From assembly GCA_963760435.1 (NCBI GenBank), contig CAVXDE010000042.1, positions 32,215 through 96,214 on the forward strand: a DNA stretch of 64,000 nt, read 5' to 3'. The DNA comes from JAFAXD01 sp963760435. GTDB lineage: Bacteria; Pseudomonadota; Alphaproteobacteria; Rhizobiales; Xanthobacteraceae. The position numbers were made by a program, and so were the translations under genes. Of the stretch, positions 1 through 9,135 are shown one piece after another (the first letter of the stretch is position 1; each line of letters starts with the position of its first letter). Under the pieces are notes generated by a model, which was not told the origin of the DNA, did no database searches, and saw only the letters and a program-made list of their open reading frames with translations.

Positions 1-437
1 CGGTGGTGTCGGTCGTGAAGTACGGATTGCCGGTGCCGCCGGCAAAGATGACGATTCGCCCCTCGGCCAAATGCTTGCTCGCCCGCTGCCGCGTGTAGAG
101 CTCGCACACCTGCGGCATCTCCAGTGCCGACAGGGTACGCGCGGGCGCCCCGGCGCGCTCTAACGCGGCTTCCAGTGCCAGTGAATTCATCACGGTCGCC
201 AGCATCCCCATCGTGTCGCCGGTGGTGCGCGACACACCCCGCCCCGAGACTTCGACGCCGCGAAAGATATTGCCGCCGCCGACCACCACGCCGATCGTGA
301 CCGGAAGCGCCCGCGCGGCCGCGAGATCGGCGGCGATGCGCTCCAGGGTCGGCTGATGGATGCCGAAGGAACTCGGGGCCACTCAGGGCTTCTCCCGAGA
401 TCTTGACGATGACGCGCCGGAAGGCCGGCTCAGGCAT
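1..437 (-). CDS. pyrH: UMP kinase, partial (window edge), one frameshift
   Basis: Uridylate kinase phosphorylates UMP to UDP with ATP in pyrimidine nucleotide synthesis. The reverse strand reads a start MPEPAFRRVIVKISGEAL, then VVGGGNIFRGVEV, GDTMGMLATVMN and AGGTGNPYFTTDT, which are the signature segments of bacterial hexameric UMP kinase; the C-terminal third lies beyond base 1. The frame breaks after GEAL: removing one base near position 383 restores LMAPSSFGIHQPTLERIA, so an extra base is the simplest explanation. It follows tsf in the usual order rpsB-tsf-pyrH. Identity is firm; the break is probably a sequence error because the gene is essential. Confidence 0.93.
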   Translation of the reverse strand, partial: MPEPAFRRVIVKISGEALSGPEFLRHPSADPGAHRRRSRGRAGASGHDRRGGRRRQYLSRRRSLGAGCVAHHRRHDGDAGDRDEFTGTGSRVRARRGARAYPVGTGDAAGVRALHAAAGEQAFGRGANRHLCRRHRQSVLHDRHH

Positions 438-460
438 CGGATGCTCCCCTGCCGATGCGC

Positions 461-594
461 GTGTCCCGGGCGCAACGCAGCACGCAGTGGTGCGCTGCCG
501 ACCCGGGACCGTTAAACGCGATGTCCTTGTGGCGGTCCCGGATCAGCCGTGCACCGCTCCGCAAGAGCTTCGCGCTGCACGGCATCGGGGACAC
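461..594. repeat. Dispersed intergenic palindromic repeat, copy 1
   Basis: A 134-bp element starts GTGTCCCGGGCGCA, has an internal ACCCGGGACCG, and ends CGGGGACAC. The two ends are inverted relative to each other and each half can fold. Related copies lie at 45409-45532 and 47991-48114. It fills the gap between pyrH and tsf. Confidence 0.8.
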
Positions 595-601
595 GTATTG
601 A

Positions 602-1478
602 CTATTTCTCGATTCCCTCGCCGAGTGCAAAGCGCACGAAGCCCGTGACCTTGACCGGGGCGCCGACCTTGCCTTCGGCTTCCTTCACGGCCTGCGCGAC
701 GCTCTTCTTGTCGTCGTGTACGTAGGGCTGATCGAGCAGGCAGACCTCCTTGTAGAAGGTCTTCAGGCCCGACTCGACGATCTTGCTGATCATCGCTTCC
801 GGCTTGCCTTGGGCGCGGAATTTCTCCGCCAGCACATCGCGCTCACGCGCGACCACGGCAGGGTCGAGCCCGCTTGCATCAACCGCCAGTGGGCTTGCGG
901 CCGCCACGTGCATCGCGACTTTGCGGCCGAGATCAATGAGCTCGTCGCTTTTGCCGTCTGAACTCAAGCGCGACCAGAACGCCGATCTTGCCGAGGCCAT
1001 CAGAAACCGTGTTGTGGATGTAGCTCGCGACCGCGCCCTTGCCGACGTTCAGTCCAGCGGCGCGCCGCAAGCTCATGTTCTCGCCCACCTTGGCAACCGT
1101 GTCGGCAATCGCTTCGGCGATCGTGATGCTGCCGGCCTTGGCCGCCTTGATCGATTCGACGTCGGTACCCGCTGAGAGCGCGACGTCGGCGATCATCTTG
1201 ACCAGGCCCTGAAACAAGTCATTGCGGGCGACGAAGTCGGTTTCCGAATTGACCTCGACCACCACACCCTTGCCGTCCTGACGGGCAACGCCGATCAACC
1301 CGTCGGCCGCGACGCGATCGGCTTTCTTGGCCGCCTTGGCGATGCCCTTCTTGCGCAGCCAGTCTACCGCGGCCTCAGGATCGCCCGATGTTGCCTCCAG
1401 CGCCGCCTTGCAATCCATCATGCCGGCGCCGGTCTTCTCGCGCAGGTCCTTGACCATCGAAGCGGATATGTTCGCCAT
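602..1478 (-). CDS. tsf: Elongation factor Ts, one frameshift
   Basis: EF-Ts is the guanine-nucleotide exchange factor that recycles EF-Tu in the cytoplasm. The start MANISASMVKDLREKTGAGM and the next segment MMDCKAALEATSGD are the classic N-terminal UBA-like and Tdp signatures; VNSETDFVARND follows. The frame breaks near position 962: dropping one base of a two-base run joins VLVALES to DGKSDELIDLGRKVAMHVA and gives about 291 residues, close to the family length. The start was chosen because it matches the family N-terminus; a longer upstream frame has no homologous character. It lies between rpsB and pyrH, with rpsB ending about 80 bp upstream. Confidence 0.95.
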
Positions 1479-1560
1479 GTTGTCCTCCCCGGCCTCTGCC
1501 GGGTCTCGCAAACGCGCCTCAGCGATCGAGGCGCAACAGATCATCAGCCGAGCAAGAGCG

Positions 1561-2556
1561 CTATTCGGCGCTCAGTTCCTTTGCCTTGTCGACCCAGGCA
1601 CTGACGCGCCCCGGCAAGCCGACCTCCTCGCCGACATTGTGCGCGGCCTGCGGCGAGAAAGCTGCGATCTGCCAGTAATGGAAGATGCCCAGATCATTGA
1701 GCTTCTTCTCGATTGCGGGTGACACGCCGGTCAGCTTCTTGAGGTCATCAGCGCCGCCCCGCGGACCGGAGAGAACCTCGTAGCCTGGCCCTTCGCTGGT
1801 CTCCGCCGGGACCTCCTCGGCGATCGGGGCTTCGGCCTCGCCGAGGTCAACGCCCATTTCGCCCTGCGCCCGGCCGATGCCGTCAATCGCCGCCTTGGCG
1901 ATGAGCTCGCAGTAGAGCGTAATCGCCCGGCCGGCGTCGTCATTACCGGGTACCAGATAGGTGATACCCTCCGGATCACAGTTGGTATCGACGATCGCCG
2001 CCACCGGGATATTGAGGCGCTGCGCCTCCTTGATGGCGATGTCTTCCTTGTTGGTGTCGATCACAAACAACAAGTCGGGGATGCCGCCCATGTCCTTAAT
2101 GCCGCCGAGCGCACGATCAAGCTTGTCGCGCTCGCGCTGCAGGTTGAGCCGCTCCTTCTTGGTGTAGCCCTCGGATTCACCGGTGCTGAGCAGCTCATCG
2201 AGCTTGCGCAGGCGCTTGATCGATTCCGAGATGGTCTTCCAATTGGTCAGCATGCCGCCGAGCCAGCGCGAATTCACGTAGTACTGGGCCGAGCGCTTGG
2301 CGGCTTCGGCGATCGAGTCCTGCGCCTGCCGCTTGGTGCCGACGAACAGGATGCGTCCACCCTTGGCGACGGTGTCGCTGACGGCTTCGAGCGCCCGGTG
2401 CAGCATCGGCACGGTCTGGGCAAGATCGATGATGTGGATGTCGTTGCGGGTGCCGAAGATGTACTCGCGCATCTTCGGGTTCCAACGGTGGGCCTGATGG
2501 CCAAAGTGCACGCCAGCTTCCAACAGCTGACGCATCGAATAGTCGGGTAGCGCCAT
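1561..2556 (-). CDS. rpsB: 30S ribosomal protein S2 with C-terminal extension
   Basis: S2 is a small-subunit ribosomal protein needed for binding S1. The start MALPDYSMRQLLEAGVHFGH and the segment WNPKMREYIFGTRNDIHIID are diagnostic, and CDPEGITYLVPGNDDAGRAI closes the core at about residue 215. The protein is 331 residues, roughly 90 longer than the E. coli form. The extra tail is acidic and then carries a helix-hairpin-helix-like segment (LKKLTGVSPAIEKKLNDLGI), as is usual in Hyphomicrobiales. The start is at 2556 because the upstream in-frame codons do not resemble S2. It heads the rpsB-tsf-pyrH unit. Confidence 0.97.
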   Translation of the reverse strand: MALPDYSMRQLLEAGVHFGHQAHRWNPKMREYIFGTRNDIHIIDLAQTVPMLHRALEAVSDTVAKGGRILFVGTKRQAQDSIAEAAKRSAQYYVNSRWLGGMLTNWKTISESIKRLRKLDELLSTGESEGYTKKERLNLQRERDKLDRALGGIKDMGGIPDLLFVIDTNKEDIAIKEAQRLNIPVAAIVDTNCDPEGITYLVPGNDDAGRAITLYCELIAKAAIDGIGRAQGEMGVDLGEAEAPIAEEVPAETSEGPGYEVLSGPRGGADDLKKLTGVSPAIEKKLNDLGIFHYWQIAAFSPQAAHNVGEEVGLPGRVSAWVDKAKELSAE

Positions 2557-2723
2557 AACGTCTCTTCTCCGGTTCTGCCTCCGCGGACGTGTGAGCGCCT
2601 GTAAAGAAGACGCCACCGGACGGCCCGGACCCATTGTCGGGGTCAAAACCACCGTCCGCGTGTGAGATGCTGGGGCTTATATAGGTGCGATTAGGGTCGC
2701 GCAAGGCGCCCTGCTTCACCTCC

Positions 2724-5700
2724 CTATACCGCCTCGACCTGAATGACGCCGGGCACGGCCTTGATGGCGCCGGCGATCTGCGGAGAAACCTTGTACCGGT
2801 CGCGAAGGCGGATCTCGACTTCGGCACCCCCGGCGAGCAGCAAGACCAGGTTCACCTCGCCGTCGGACTTGCCATTGCGACCCGGGACCGGTTCGAGGCG
2901 CTTGCCGAGCGCCTCAAGCGGCTCGGCCGAGCGGACGAACACGCGCAGGCCTTTCTGCACCTTCTCGGCTGCGGCATCGAGCGGCTCCGCCGACTGAATG
3001 CGCGCGCGCACCTCCTCGCCCTGCGCTTCCGCGCTGAGGAACAACAACAAGGCAGCGCCGGGTTCCAGCAAATCGCGAAATTGCTGCAGCCCCTCGGCAA
3101 AAATCACCGCCTCATAATGCCCGGTCGGATCCGAGAGCCCGATGATGCCCATGCGGTTGCCGGTCTTGGTGCGCCGCTCGACGCGCGACACGACCGTCGC
3201 GGCCACCCGCCCCGCCGTCGCGCCGGCTTTCACGCTCTTGCAGAAATCGCCCCAGGATTGCAGCCGGAGGCCCTTCAGGAGCGGCGCGTAGTCATCAAGC
3301 GGGTGACCCGTGAGGAAGAAACCGACGGCGTCATACTCCTTCTGCAGGCGTTCTGCCGGCAGCCAGGGTTGCGTGGTGGGGATGACCATTCTCTCCGGCG
3401 CGGCGGGGCCGCCGAAAAGTTCATTCTGACCAAGGCTCACAGCCTCGTGGGCGCGCTGTGCCGAGGCCAGGATCGCGTCCACGGCCGCGAAGGCACGCGC
3501 GCGATCGCTCTCCAGGCAATCGAGCGCGCCGGCGGCGGCAAGACTTTCCAGCACGCGCTTGTTGACGGCACGCGGATTGATGCGCGCGGCGAAATCGGAC
3601 AGTCCCGTGAAGGGCCGTGCGGCGCGCGCTGCCACAATGCTCTCGACCGCCTGCCGGCCCACACCTTTGAGGGCTGCGAGCGCATAGTAAATGGTCCGCG
3701 CCGCGACCGTGAAGGTGACGTCGGATTTGTTGACCGAGGGTGACTCGACCGTGATGCCCAGACGTTTCGCCTCGTCACGGAATTCGGCGAGCTTGTCGGT
3801 GTTGCCGAGATCGAGCGTCATGGACGCGGCCAGAAACTCCACCGGATAGTTCGCCTTCATGTAGGCGGTCTGATAGGCGACCAGCGCGTAGGCCGCAGCG
3901 TGGCTCTTGTTGAAGCCGTAATCGGCGAAACGTTCCAACAACTCGAAGATGGTCTCCGCCTGGCCACGCTCGACCTCGCGCTCGACCGCTCCGGAGACAA
4001 AGCGCTCGCGATGCGCCTTCATCTCGGCGCGGATCTTCTTGCCCATGGCCCGACGCAGCTGATCGGCTTCGGCGAGCGAATAGCCGGCCAGCACTTGCGC
4101 AATCTGCATCACCTGTTCCTGGTAGATGATGACGCCGAAGGTCTCGCGCAGAATTGGCTCGAGCTTGGGATGGATGTAATCGGGCTCTTCAGCGCCGCGC
4201 TTGCGCGCGCAGTAGGTCGGGATGTTCGCCATCGGGCCCGGCCGGTAGAGCGCGACGAGCGCGATGATGTCCTCGAACCGGTCCGGACGCATGTCGATCA
4301 GCGCGCGGCGCATGCCCTGACCTTCCACCTGGAACACACCGACCGTTTCGCCGCGGGCCATGAGCTCGTAGCTCGGTTTGTCGTCGAGCGGAATGCGTGA
4401 GAGATCGATATCGATGCCGCGCGCGCGGACGTGTTCGACCGCTGTTGCGAGCACCGTGAGCGTCTTGAGGCCGAGGAAGTCGAACTTCACCAGCCCCGCC
4501 TGCTCGACCCATTTCATATTGAACTGGGTCACCGGCATGTCGGTCTTGGGATCGCGATAGAGCGGGACCAGCTCCGCCAGTGGCCGGTCGCCGATCACGA
4601 TGCCGGCGGCGTGGGTCGAGGCGTGCCGGTGCAGGCCTTCGAGTTTCTGGGCAATGGCGAACGCGCGCGCCACGAGCGGCTCGCTGTCACGGAACGCCTG
4701 CAGGCGCGGCTCATCCGCGATGGCCCGGCCGAGCGTCACCGGCTGCGCCGGATTGTTTGGAACCAATTTGCAGAGTTTATCGACCAGGCCGTACGGCATC
4801 TCCAGCACGCGACCGACGTCGCGCAGCACGCCGCGCGCCTGCAGGGTGCCGAAGGTGATGATCTGCGCGACCTGATCGCGCCCATATTTCTGCTGCACGT
4901 ATCGGATCACCTCGTCGCGCCGATCCTGACAGAAGTCGATATCGAAGTCGGGCATCGACACGCGCTCCGGATTGAGGAAGCGCTCGAACAGAAGCCCGAA
5001 CCGGATCGGGTCGAGATCGGTGATCAACAACGAATAGGCAACCAGCGAGCCGGCGCCCGAACCGCGGCCCGGACCGACCGGAATCCCGGCATTCTTGGCC
5101 CATTGGATGAAGTCGGACACGATCAGGAAGTAGCCGGCATAGCGCATGCGCTCGATGACACCGAGCTCGAAGGCAAGCCGCTCGCGGTACTCCTCTTCGG
5201 TGCGACTAGGCGCGACGCCGTGCGCCGCGATGCGGCGGGTGAGCCCGGCTTCCGCCTCCTTGCGCAGCAGAACCGCCTCGTCGGCCGCGTCTTGGCCATC
5301 GCCGGTGAAGCGCGGCAGGATCGGCGACCTCGCCTTGGGACGGAACGCGCAGCGCTGCGCGATCTCGAGCGTCGACTCCAGCGCTTCCGGCAGATCGGCA
5401 AAGAGAGCCGCCATTTCGGCGCGGGTCTTGAAGCGATGCTCGGCCGTGAGCTGCCGGCGGTCCGTCTCCGCCACGGGCCGGCCCTCGGCGATGCAGATCA
5501 GCGCGTCATGCGCCTCGTAATCGTCGGCCGAGCCAAAGTAGGGCTGATTGGTGGCGACGAGCGCGATGTCGTGCGTATAGGCGAAATCGATCAAGTGTGG
5601 CTCGGTCGCGCGCTCGGCCGGCAAGCCGTGGCGCTGGAGCTCGATGTAAAGCCGGTCACCGAAGATTTGTTTGAGCGCCTCGCAGCGTGACTGGGCAAGA

Positions 5701-6176
5701 TGCAATTGGCCAGCGACAATCGGTTGGTCGAGCGCGCCGGCGGGACCGCCGGTCAGCGCGATCAGGCCCTCGGCGGCTTCGGCCAAGGCTGCGAGCGCGA
5801 CGTGGGGGGGCTCATTGGGGCCCGGCTCCAGGAAGGCGCGCGAACACAGCCGCATGACGTTGCGGTAGCCGACCTCGTTGGTGACGAGCAGGACGAGCCG
5901 AGGGAATCCACGGAGGGCGGTGCCGGGCACGCGGCGCTCCTCGTGATCGCCGAAGTCAACGCCGAGCGAGCAGCCGATGATCGGCTGGATGCCCGCCCCG
6001 GCCATCTTGTCGGAGAATTCCAGCGCCCCGAACATATTATCAGTGTCGGCCAAAGCGAGCGCCGGCTGCCGGTCGGCCTTGGCCAATTCGGCAAGGCGCG
6101 CAATCGTCATCGCGCCTTCGAGCAGCGAGTAGGACGAGTGGACGTGCAGATGCACGAATTGCGGATCAGCCGCCAT
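2724..6176 (-). CDS. dnaE: DNA polymerase III alpha subunit
   Basis: This is the replicative DNA polymerase catalytic subunit, 1150 residues and intact. Seen in order: an N-terminal PHP domain with HVHSSYSLLEGAM at residues 10-22; the palm motif GPGRGSGAGS at about 369-378; the catalytic aspartate motif PDFDIDF at 409-415; the thumb, fingers and helix-hairpin-helix region; and a C-terminal OB-fold (AGRVAATVVSRVERRTKTGN). The start ATG at 6176 gives the family N-terminus MAADPQFVHLHVHS. It is separated from rpsB by 167 bp. No frameshift is seen across 3.4 kb, unlike many neighbours. It is the DnaE1 type, since the C-terminal OB region is present and no imuA/imuB genes are adjacent. Confidence 0.97.
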   Translation of the reverse strand: MAADPQFVHLHVHSSYSLLEGAMTIARLAELAKADRQPALALADTDNMFGALEFSDKMAGAGIQPIIGCSLGVDFGDHEERRVPGTALRGFPRLVLLVTNEVGYRNVMRLCSRAFLEPGPNEPPHVALAALAEAAEGLIALTGGPAGALDQPIVAGQLHLAQSRCEALKQIFGDRLYIELQRHGLPAERATEPHLIDFAYTHDIALVATNQPYFGSADDYEAHDALICIAEGRPVAETDRRQLTAEHRFKTRAEMAALFADLPEALESTLEIAQRCAFRPKARSPILPRFTGDGQDAADEAVLLRKEAEAGLTRRIAAHGVAPSRTEEEYRERLAFELGVIERMRYAGYFLIVSDFIQWAKNAGIPVGPGRGSGAGSLVAYSLLITDLDPIRFGLLFERFLNPERVSMPDFDIDFCQDRRDEVIRYVQQKYGRDQVAQIITFGTLQARGVLRDVGRVLEMPYGLVDKLCKLVPNNPAQPVTLGRAIADEPRLQAFRDSEPLVARAFAIAQKLEGLHRHASTHAAGIVIGDRPLAELVPLYRDPKTDMPVTQFNMKWVEQAGLVKFDFLGLKTLTVLATAVEHVRARGIDIDLSRIPLDDKPSYELMARGETVGVFQVEGQGMRRALIDMRPDRFEDIIALVALYRPGPMANIPTYCARKRGAEEPDYIHPKLEPILRETFGVIIYQEQVMQIAQVLAGYSLAEADQLRRAMGKKIRAEMKAHRERFVSGAVEREVERGQAETIFELLERFADYGFNKSHAAAYALVAYQTAYMKANYPVEFLAASMTLDLGNTDKLAEFRDEAKRLGITVESPSVNKSDVTFTVAARTIYYALAALKGVGRQAVESIVAARAARPFTGLSDFAARINPRAVNKRVLESLAAAGALDCLESDRARAFAAVDAILASAQRAHEAVSLGQNELFGGPAAPERMVIPTTQPWLPAERLQKEYDAVGFFLTGHPLDDYAPLLKGLRLQSWGDFCKSVKAGATAGRVAATVVSRVERRTKTGNRMGIIGLSDPTGHYEAVIFAEGLQQFRDLLEPGAALLLFLSAEAQGEEVRARIQSAEPLDAAAEKVQKGLRVFVRSAEPLEALGKRLEPVPGRNGKSDGEVNLVLLLAGGAEVEIRLRDRYKVSPQIAGAIKAVPGVIQVEAV

Positions 6177-6367
6177 GGGTACTCACGCGATCAGCTGGAC
6201 GTTGTCATTTCGGAAGGCGATTCGGCCACCCCAATGGTGCGGACATCACCGCGCGCTGTCGAGTGTGGGGCACCGGCCGGCGTGGAGGGACGCACAACTT
6301 TGCACACGCCGACCGGTGCGGGCCTCGTCAGGGGGCAACACAACGAGGCGGGGACACTGGCAATAAA

Positions 6368-6466
6368 CTAAAGCGCCGTGAGGACCTGGGCCCACACCGC
6401 GATCATGCTGATGAACAAGGTGAGAGACGCTAGCGCTGCGGCTTCTTCGACGAGGGCGCGAACCAT
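6368..6466 (-). CDS. 32-residue membrane peptide, probable SOS-induced division inhibitor (SidA-like)
   Basis: A very short frame encodes 32 residues beginning MVRALVEEAAALASLTLFIS and ending QVLTAL. Residues about 10-32 form one hydrophobic helix, and an acidic pair (EE) sits just before it. The ribosome-binding site GGGAG lies 8 bases before the ATG. A canonical alphaproteobacterial LexA box lies 41-55 bases upstream, inside the spacer of a plausible -35/-10 promoter. SOS-induced single-pass micro-proteins of this size are known in Caulobacter (SidA, 29 residues, a cell-division inhibitor). The role here is inferred from size, membrane helix and LexA control, not from sequence identity. It stands alone between dnaE and the lol operon. 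Confidence 0.72.
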   Translation of the reverse strand: MVRALVEEAAALASLTLFISMIAVWAQVLTAL

Positions 6467-6501
6467 GATACCCACTCCCGACGCAACAGAACAGATGAAG
6501 A

Positions 6502-6530
6502 ACAATGTTCTATTTTTGTTCCAAAGTCAA
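6502..6530 (-). promoter_or_regulatory. SOS promoter with LexA box
   Basis: On the plus strand GTTCTATTTTTGTTC at 6507-6521 is an exact GTTC-N7-GTTC, the LexA operator of Alphaproteobacteria. On the minus strand it sits between TTGACT (6525-6530) and CATTGT (6502-6507), which are 17 bases apart, so bound LexA would cover the promoter spacer. The left GTTC also belongs to the 13-base palindrome AGAACAATGTTCT. Confidence 0.8.
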
Positions 6531-6649
6531 GAGGGGGTGGTGGGTCAGTTTAAAACATGTCGAGAAAATCGGCGATCCTCGACCTGTCCGGTTGCGATAC
6601 CACAACCAGCTTAGCCGCTTGGCTGAAATCTGGGGGCGATTGCGGGGCC

Positions 6650-6856
6650 TCACGTACCGCCACTCCATTTAGGGAGATCATCCAATTTAAGGACGGTTGG
6701 TTGCGGCGGCGCTGGCGCTGGCGCGTCGCGCAGGACCGCGACGGCACGGGCAAAATCATCGGCCATGAGGGTGCCAGAGCCATTACAAAGGAACACGCCT
6801 TCGGCCTGCGGTGCGCTCAGCGCGCCACAGATGAGGCATGGAGTTAGCGTCTTCAT
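6650..6856 (-). CDS. Hypothetical small cysteine-containing protein
   Basis: A 68-residue frame starts MKTLTPCLICGALSAPQAEG. The early CxxC followed by FLCNGSG looks like half of a metal-binding knuckle. The C-terminal half is rich in Ala and Pro (APAPAPPQP) and ends KLDDLPKWSGGT. No family is recognised. A possible upstream start at 6901 adds 15 residues. An opposite-strand frame covers the same DNA but is rich in Arg and Trp and looks like a shadow. It may be a real lineage-specific gene or chance. Confidence 0.4.
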   Translation of the reverse strand: MKTLTPCLICGALSAPQAEGVFLCNGSGTLMADDFARAVAVLRDAPAPAPPQPTVLKLDDLPKWSGGT

Positions 6857-7091
6857 GGGGCGGTCTTCGGCCATGAGAGTGAATATGCGCCGTCGAGCCA
6901 AGGCCGCAAGCCCCGAAATCGGGCTGCCTCAAAGCACGCCTGGGAGAACTCATTGATAAAAATGATTGAGGTATATGAACCAACCCATAATGACCGTAGC
7001 AGCGACCAAAAACTCCGAGCACTAAGGTGGGGTTGGATCTCAAGTGGTTTAAGCTTTTGCGAAACAGAAATAAGTGCCCATGGGTCGCCCC

Positions 7092-7799
7092 TCAATGATG
7101 CGGCTGCCCCGGCTTGAGCTCCACCACCTGCCCTTCCCGCAACGTCACCTGCCGGTCCATGCGCTCGGCGAGTTCCAGGTTGTGGGTGGCGATGACGGCC
7201 GCGAGGCCGGAGGCGCGCACCAGCTGGGTCAATGCTTCAAACACGCGGTCGGCGGTGCGCAGGTCGAGGTTTCCGGTCGGCTCGTCGGCGAGCAGGATGC
7301 GCGGCGCGTTGGCGACCGCGCGGGCGATGGCGACGCGCTGCTGCTCGCCGCCGGAGAGCTCCGCCGGGCGGTGCGTCAGGCGCTCCTTCAAACCGAGGTA
7401 CGAGAGCAGCTCGGCGGCGCGGGTGCGGGCAGCGGCTTTGCCGAGACCACGGATCATCTGTGGCAGCATCACATTCTCGACCGCCGAGAGCTCCGGCAGC
7501 AGGTGATGCGCCTGATAGATGAAGCCCATCTCCAGCCGGCGAATGCGGGTACGCTCGAACTCACTCAAGGCGGAAGTCGGCTGCGTGTTGATGTAGACCT
7601 CGCCGCCATCCGGGCGTTCGAGCAGACCGGCAATGTGGAGAAGCGTCGATTTGCCGGCGCCGGAGGGGGCGACCAGCGCGACCAACTGCCCCGACCAGAC
7701 AGCGAGCTCGGCCCCGCGCAAAATATTGAGCAGGTTCTGGCCCTGACGGTAATTGCGCTCGATTGCCTGCAGGTAGAGGACGGGATTTTCGGCGGCCAT
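7092..7799 (-). CDS. lolD: Lipoprotein-releasing system ATP-binding protein
   Basis: LolD is the cytoplasmic ATPase of the LolCDE ABC complex that extracts outer-membrane lipoproteins from the inner membrane and hands them to LolA. Seen: Walker A APSGAGKSTLLH at about residues 43-54, the signature LSGGEQQRVAIARA, Walker B ILLADEPTGNLD and the H-loop IATHN. At 235 residues it matches the family. The MacB/LolD subclass is supported by the preceding permease gene, which ends 3 bp upstream, so the two are translationally close and form the last genes of the nuo-proS-lol run. LolD is preferred to MacB because of the operon and the single LolC-type partner. Confidence 0.95.
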   Translation of the reverse strand: MAAENPVLYLQAIERNYRQGQNLLNILRGAELAVWSGQLVALVAPSGAGKSTLLHIAGLLERPDGGEVYINTQPTSALSEFERTRIRRLEMGFIYQAHHLLPELSAVENVMLPQMIRGLGKAAARTRAAELLSYLGLKERLTHRPAELSGGEQQRVAIARAVANAPRILLADEPTGNLDLRTADRVFEALTQLVRASGLAAVIATHNLELAERMDRQVTLREGQVVELKPGQPHH

Positions 7800-7802
7800 C
7801 GA

Positions 7803-9072
7803 TTACTCGTAGCGCAGCGCCTCGACCGGATCGAGCCGAGCCGCGCGCCAGGAGGGATAAAGGGTAGCAAGGAGCGACAGCGCAAGCGCCATCACGACGA
7901 CCGCCGTTGTTTCGGCCGGGTCCATCTCGGCCGGCAGGCGAGAGAGAAAATAAAGCGTCGGAGGGAACAGCTCGGTGCTGGTGAGCCACGACAGGAACTG
8001 GCGAATGGCCTCGAGCCTCTGGCAGATCAGAACCCCGCTGACGAACCCGACCAAGGTGCCGACGACGCCAATCGAAGCGCCGGCGATCAGGAAGATGCGC
8101 ATCACCGAGCCCTGCGACGCGCCCATTGTGCGCATGATGCCGATATCCGGCCCCTTGTCCTTCACCAGCATAATCAGGCCGGAGACGATGTTGAGCGCCG
8201 CAACCAGCACGATCAGCGTGAGGATGAGGAACATCACGTTGCGCTCGACCTGCAGCGCACTGAAGAAGGTGGCGTTGCGCTGGCGCCAATCGACGATGAA
8301 GATCGGGCGGCCCGCGGCATCGCTGATGGCCTTGCGATAATAGTCGATCTGATCGGGATTATCGACGTAGACTTCGATCGCGGTCACGTCGCCGGCGCGG
8401 TTGAAATAGGCCTGCGCCTCCGGCAGCGGCATGAACACGAAGCCGAGGTCGTACTCGGACATGCCGATCTCGAATACGCCGGCGACCTTGTAGGTCTTGA
8501 TCCGCGGCATGGTGCCCATGGGGGTGACGGCGCCGCGCGGCGCCACCAAGGTCACCGGCTCGCCGGCATGCACGGTGAGCTGATCGGCGAGGCGGCGGCC
8601 GATCAGCACGCCCTGCCCTTCGTCAAAGCCTTCCAGCGTGCCCTGGCGCAGGTTGTCGGCGATGGACGGAAGCTTGGCGAGGTCGGCGCCGCGCCAGCCA
8701 CGCACCAGCACGCCGCTCGAGCTGAACGGCGAGGACGCCAGCGCCTGTCCTTCGACCACGGGCGCGGCGAGCTTGACGCCGGGCACTTTGGAGATGCGGT
8801 CGGCGACGGCGGCAAAATCGGTGAGCGGCGCTTCCAGCGGCTGAATCAGCAAGTGGCCGTTGAGGCCGAGAAATCTTGGTCAGAAGCTCCTGGCGAAAGC
8901 CGTTCATCACCGCCATCACGATGATGAGGGTCATCACGCCGAGCCAGATGCCAATGAATGAAAAGATGGCGATGACGGAGATGAATCCATCTTTACGCCG
9001 CGCCCCGAGATAGCGCAGCGACAGCATCCACTCGAAGCGGGAAAACGGCCGTGTGCCGGTCGGTTCGCTCAT
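7803..9072 (-). CDS. lolC: Lipoprotein-releasing system permease, one frameshift
   Basis: This is the inner-membrane permease partner of LolD. The N-terminal part reads RPFSRFEWMLSLRYLGARRK then a first membrane helix (FISVIAIFSFIGIWLGVMTL). A large periplasmic domain follows, then three membrane helices (VERNVMFLILTLIVLVAALN and two later) and the ending LDPVEALRYE typical of LolC/LolE. The frame breaks near 8871: an extra base in a three-base run splits KILGLNGHLLIQP. Corrected length is 422 residues. Only one permease gene is present, so it probably acts as a homodimer (the LolF-like arrangement), which is an inference. proS lies 63 bp upstream. Confidence 0.93.
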
Positions 9073-9135
9073 CGCTGCTCCCGTCTTCTCGTTTCACCTG
9101 ATTCTGGCAGTTTCAAGCCACCCACTATCCGGCTT

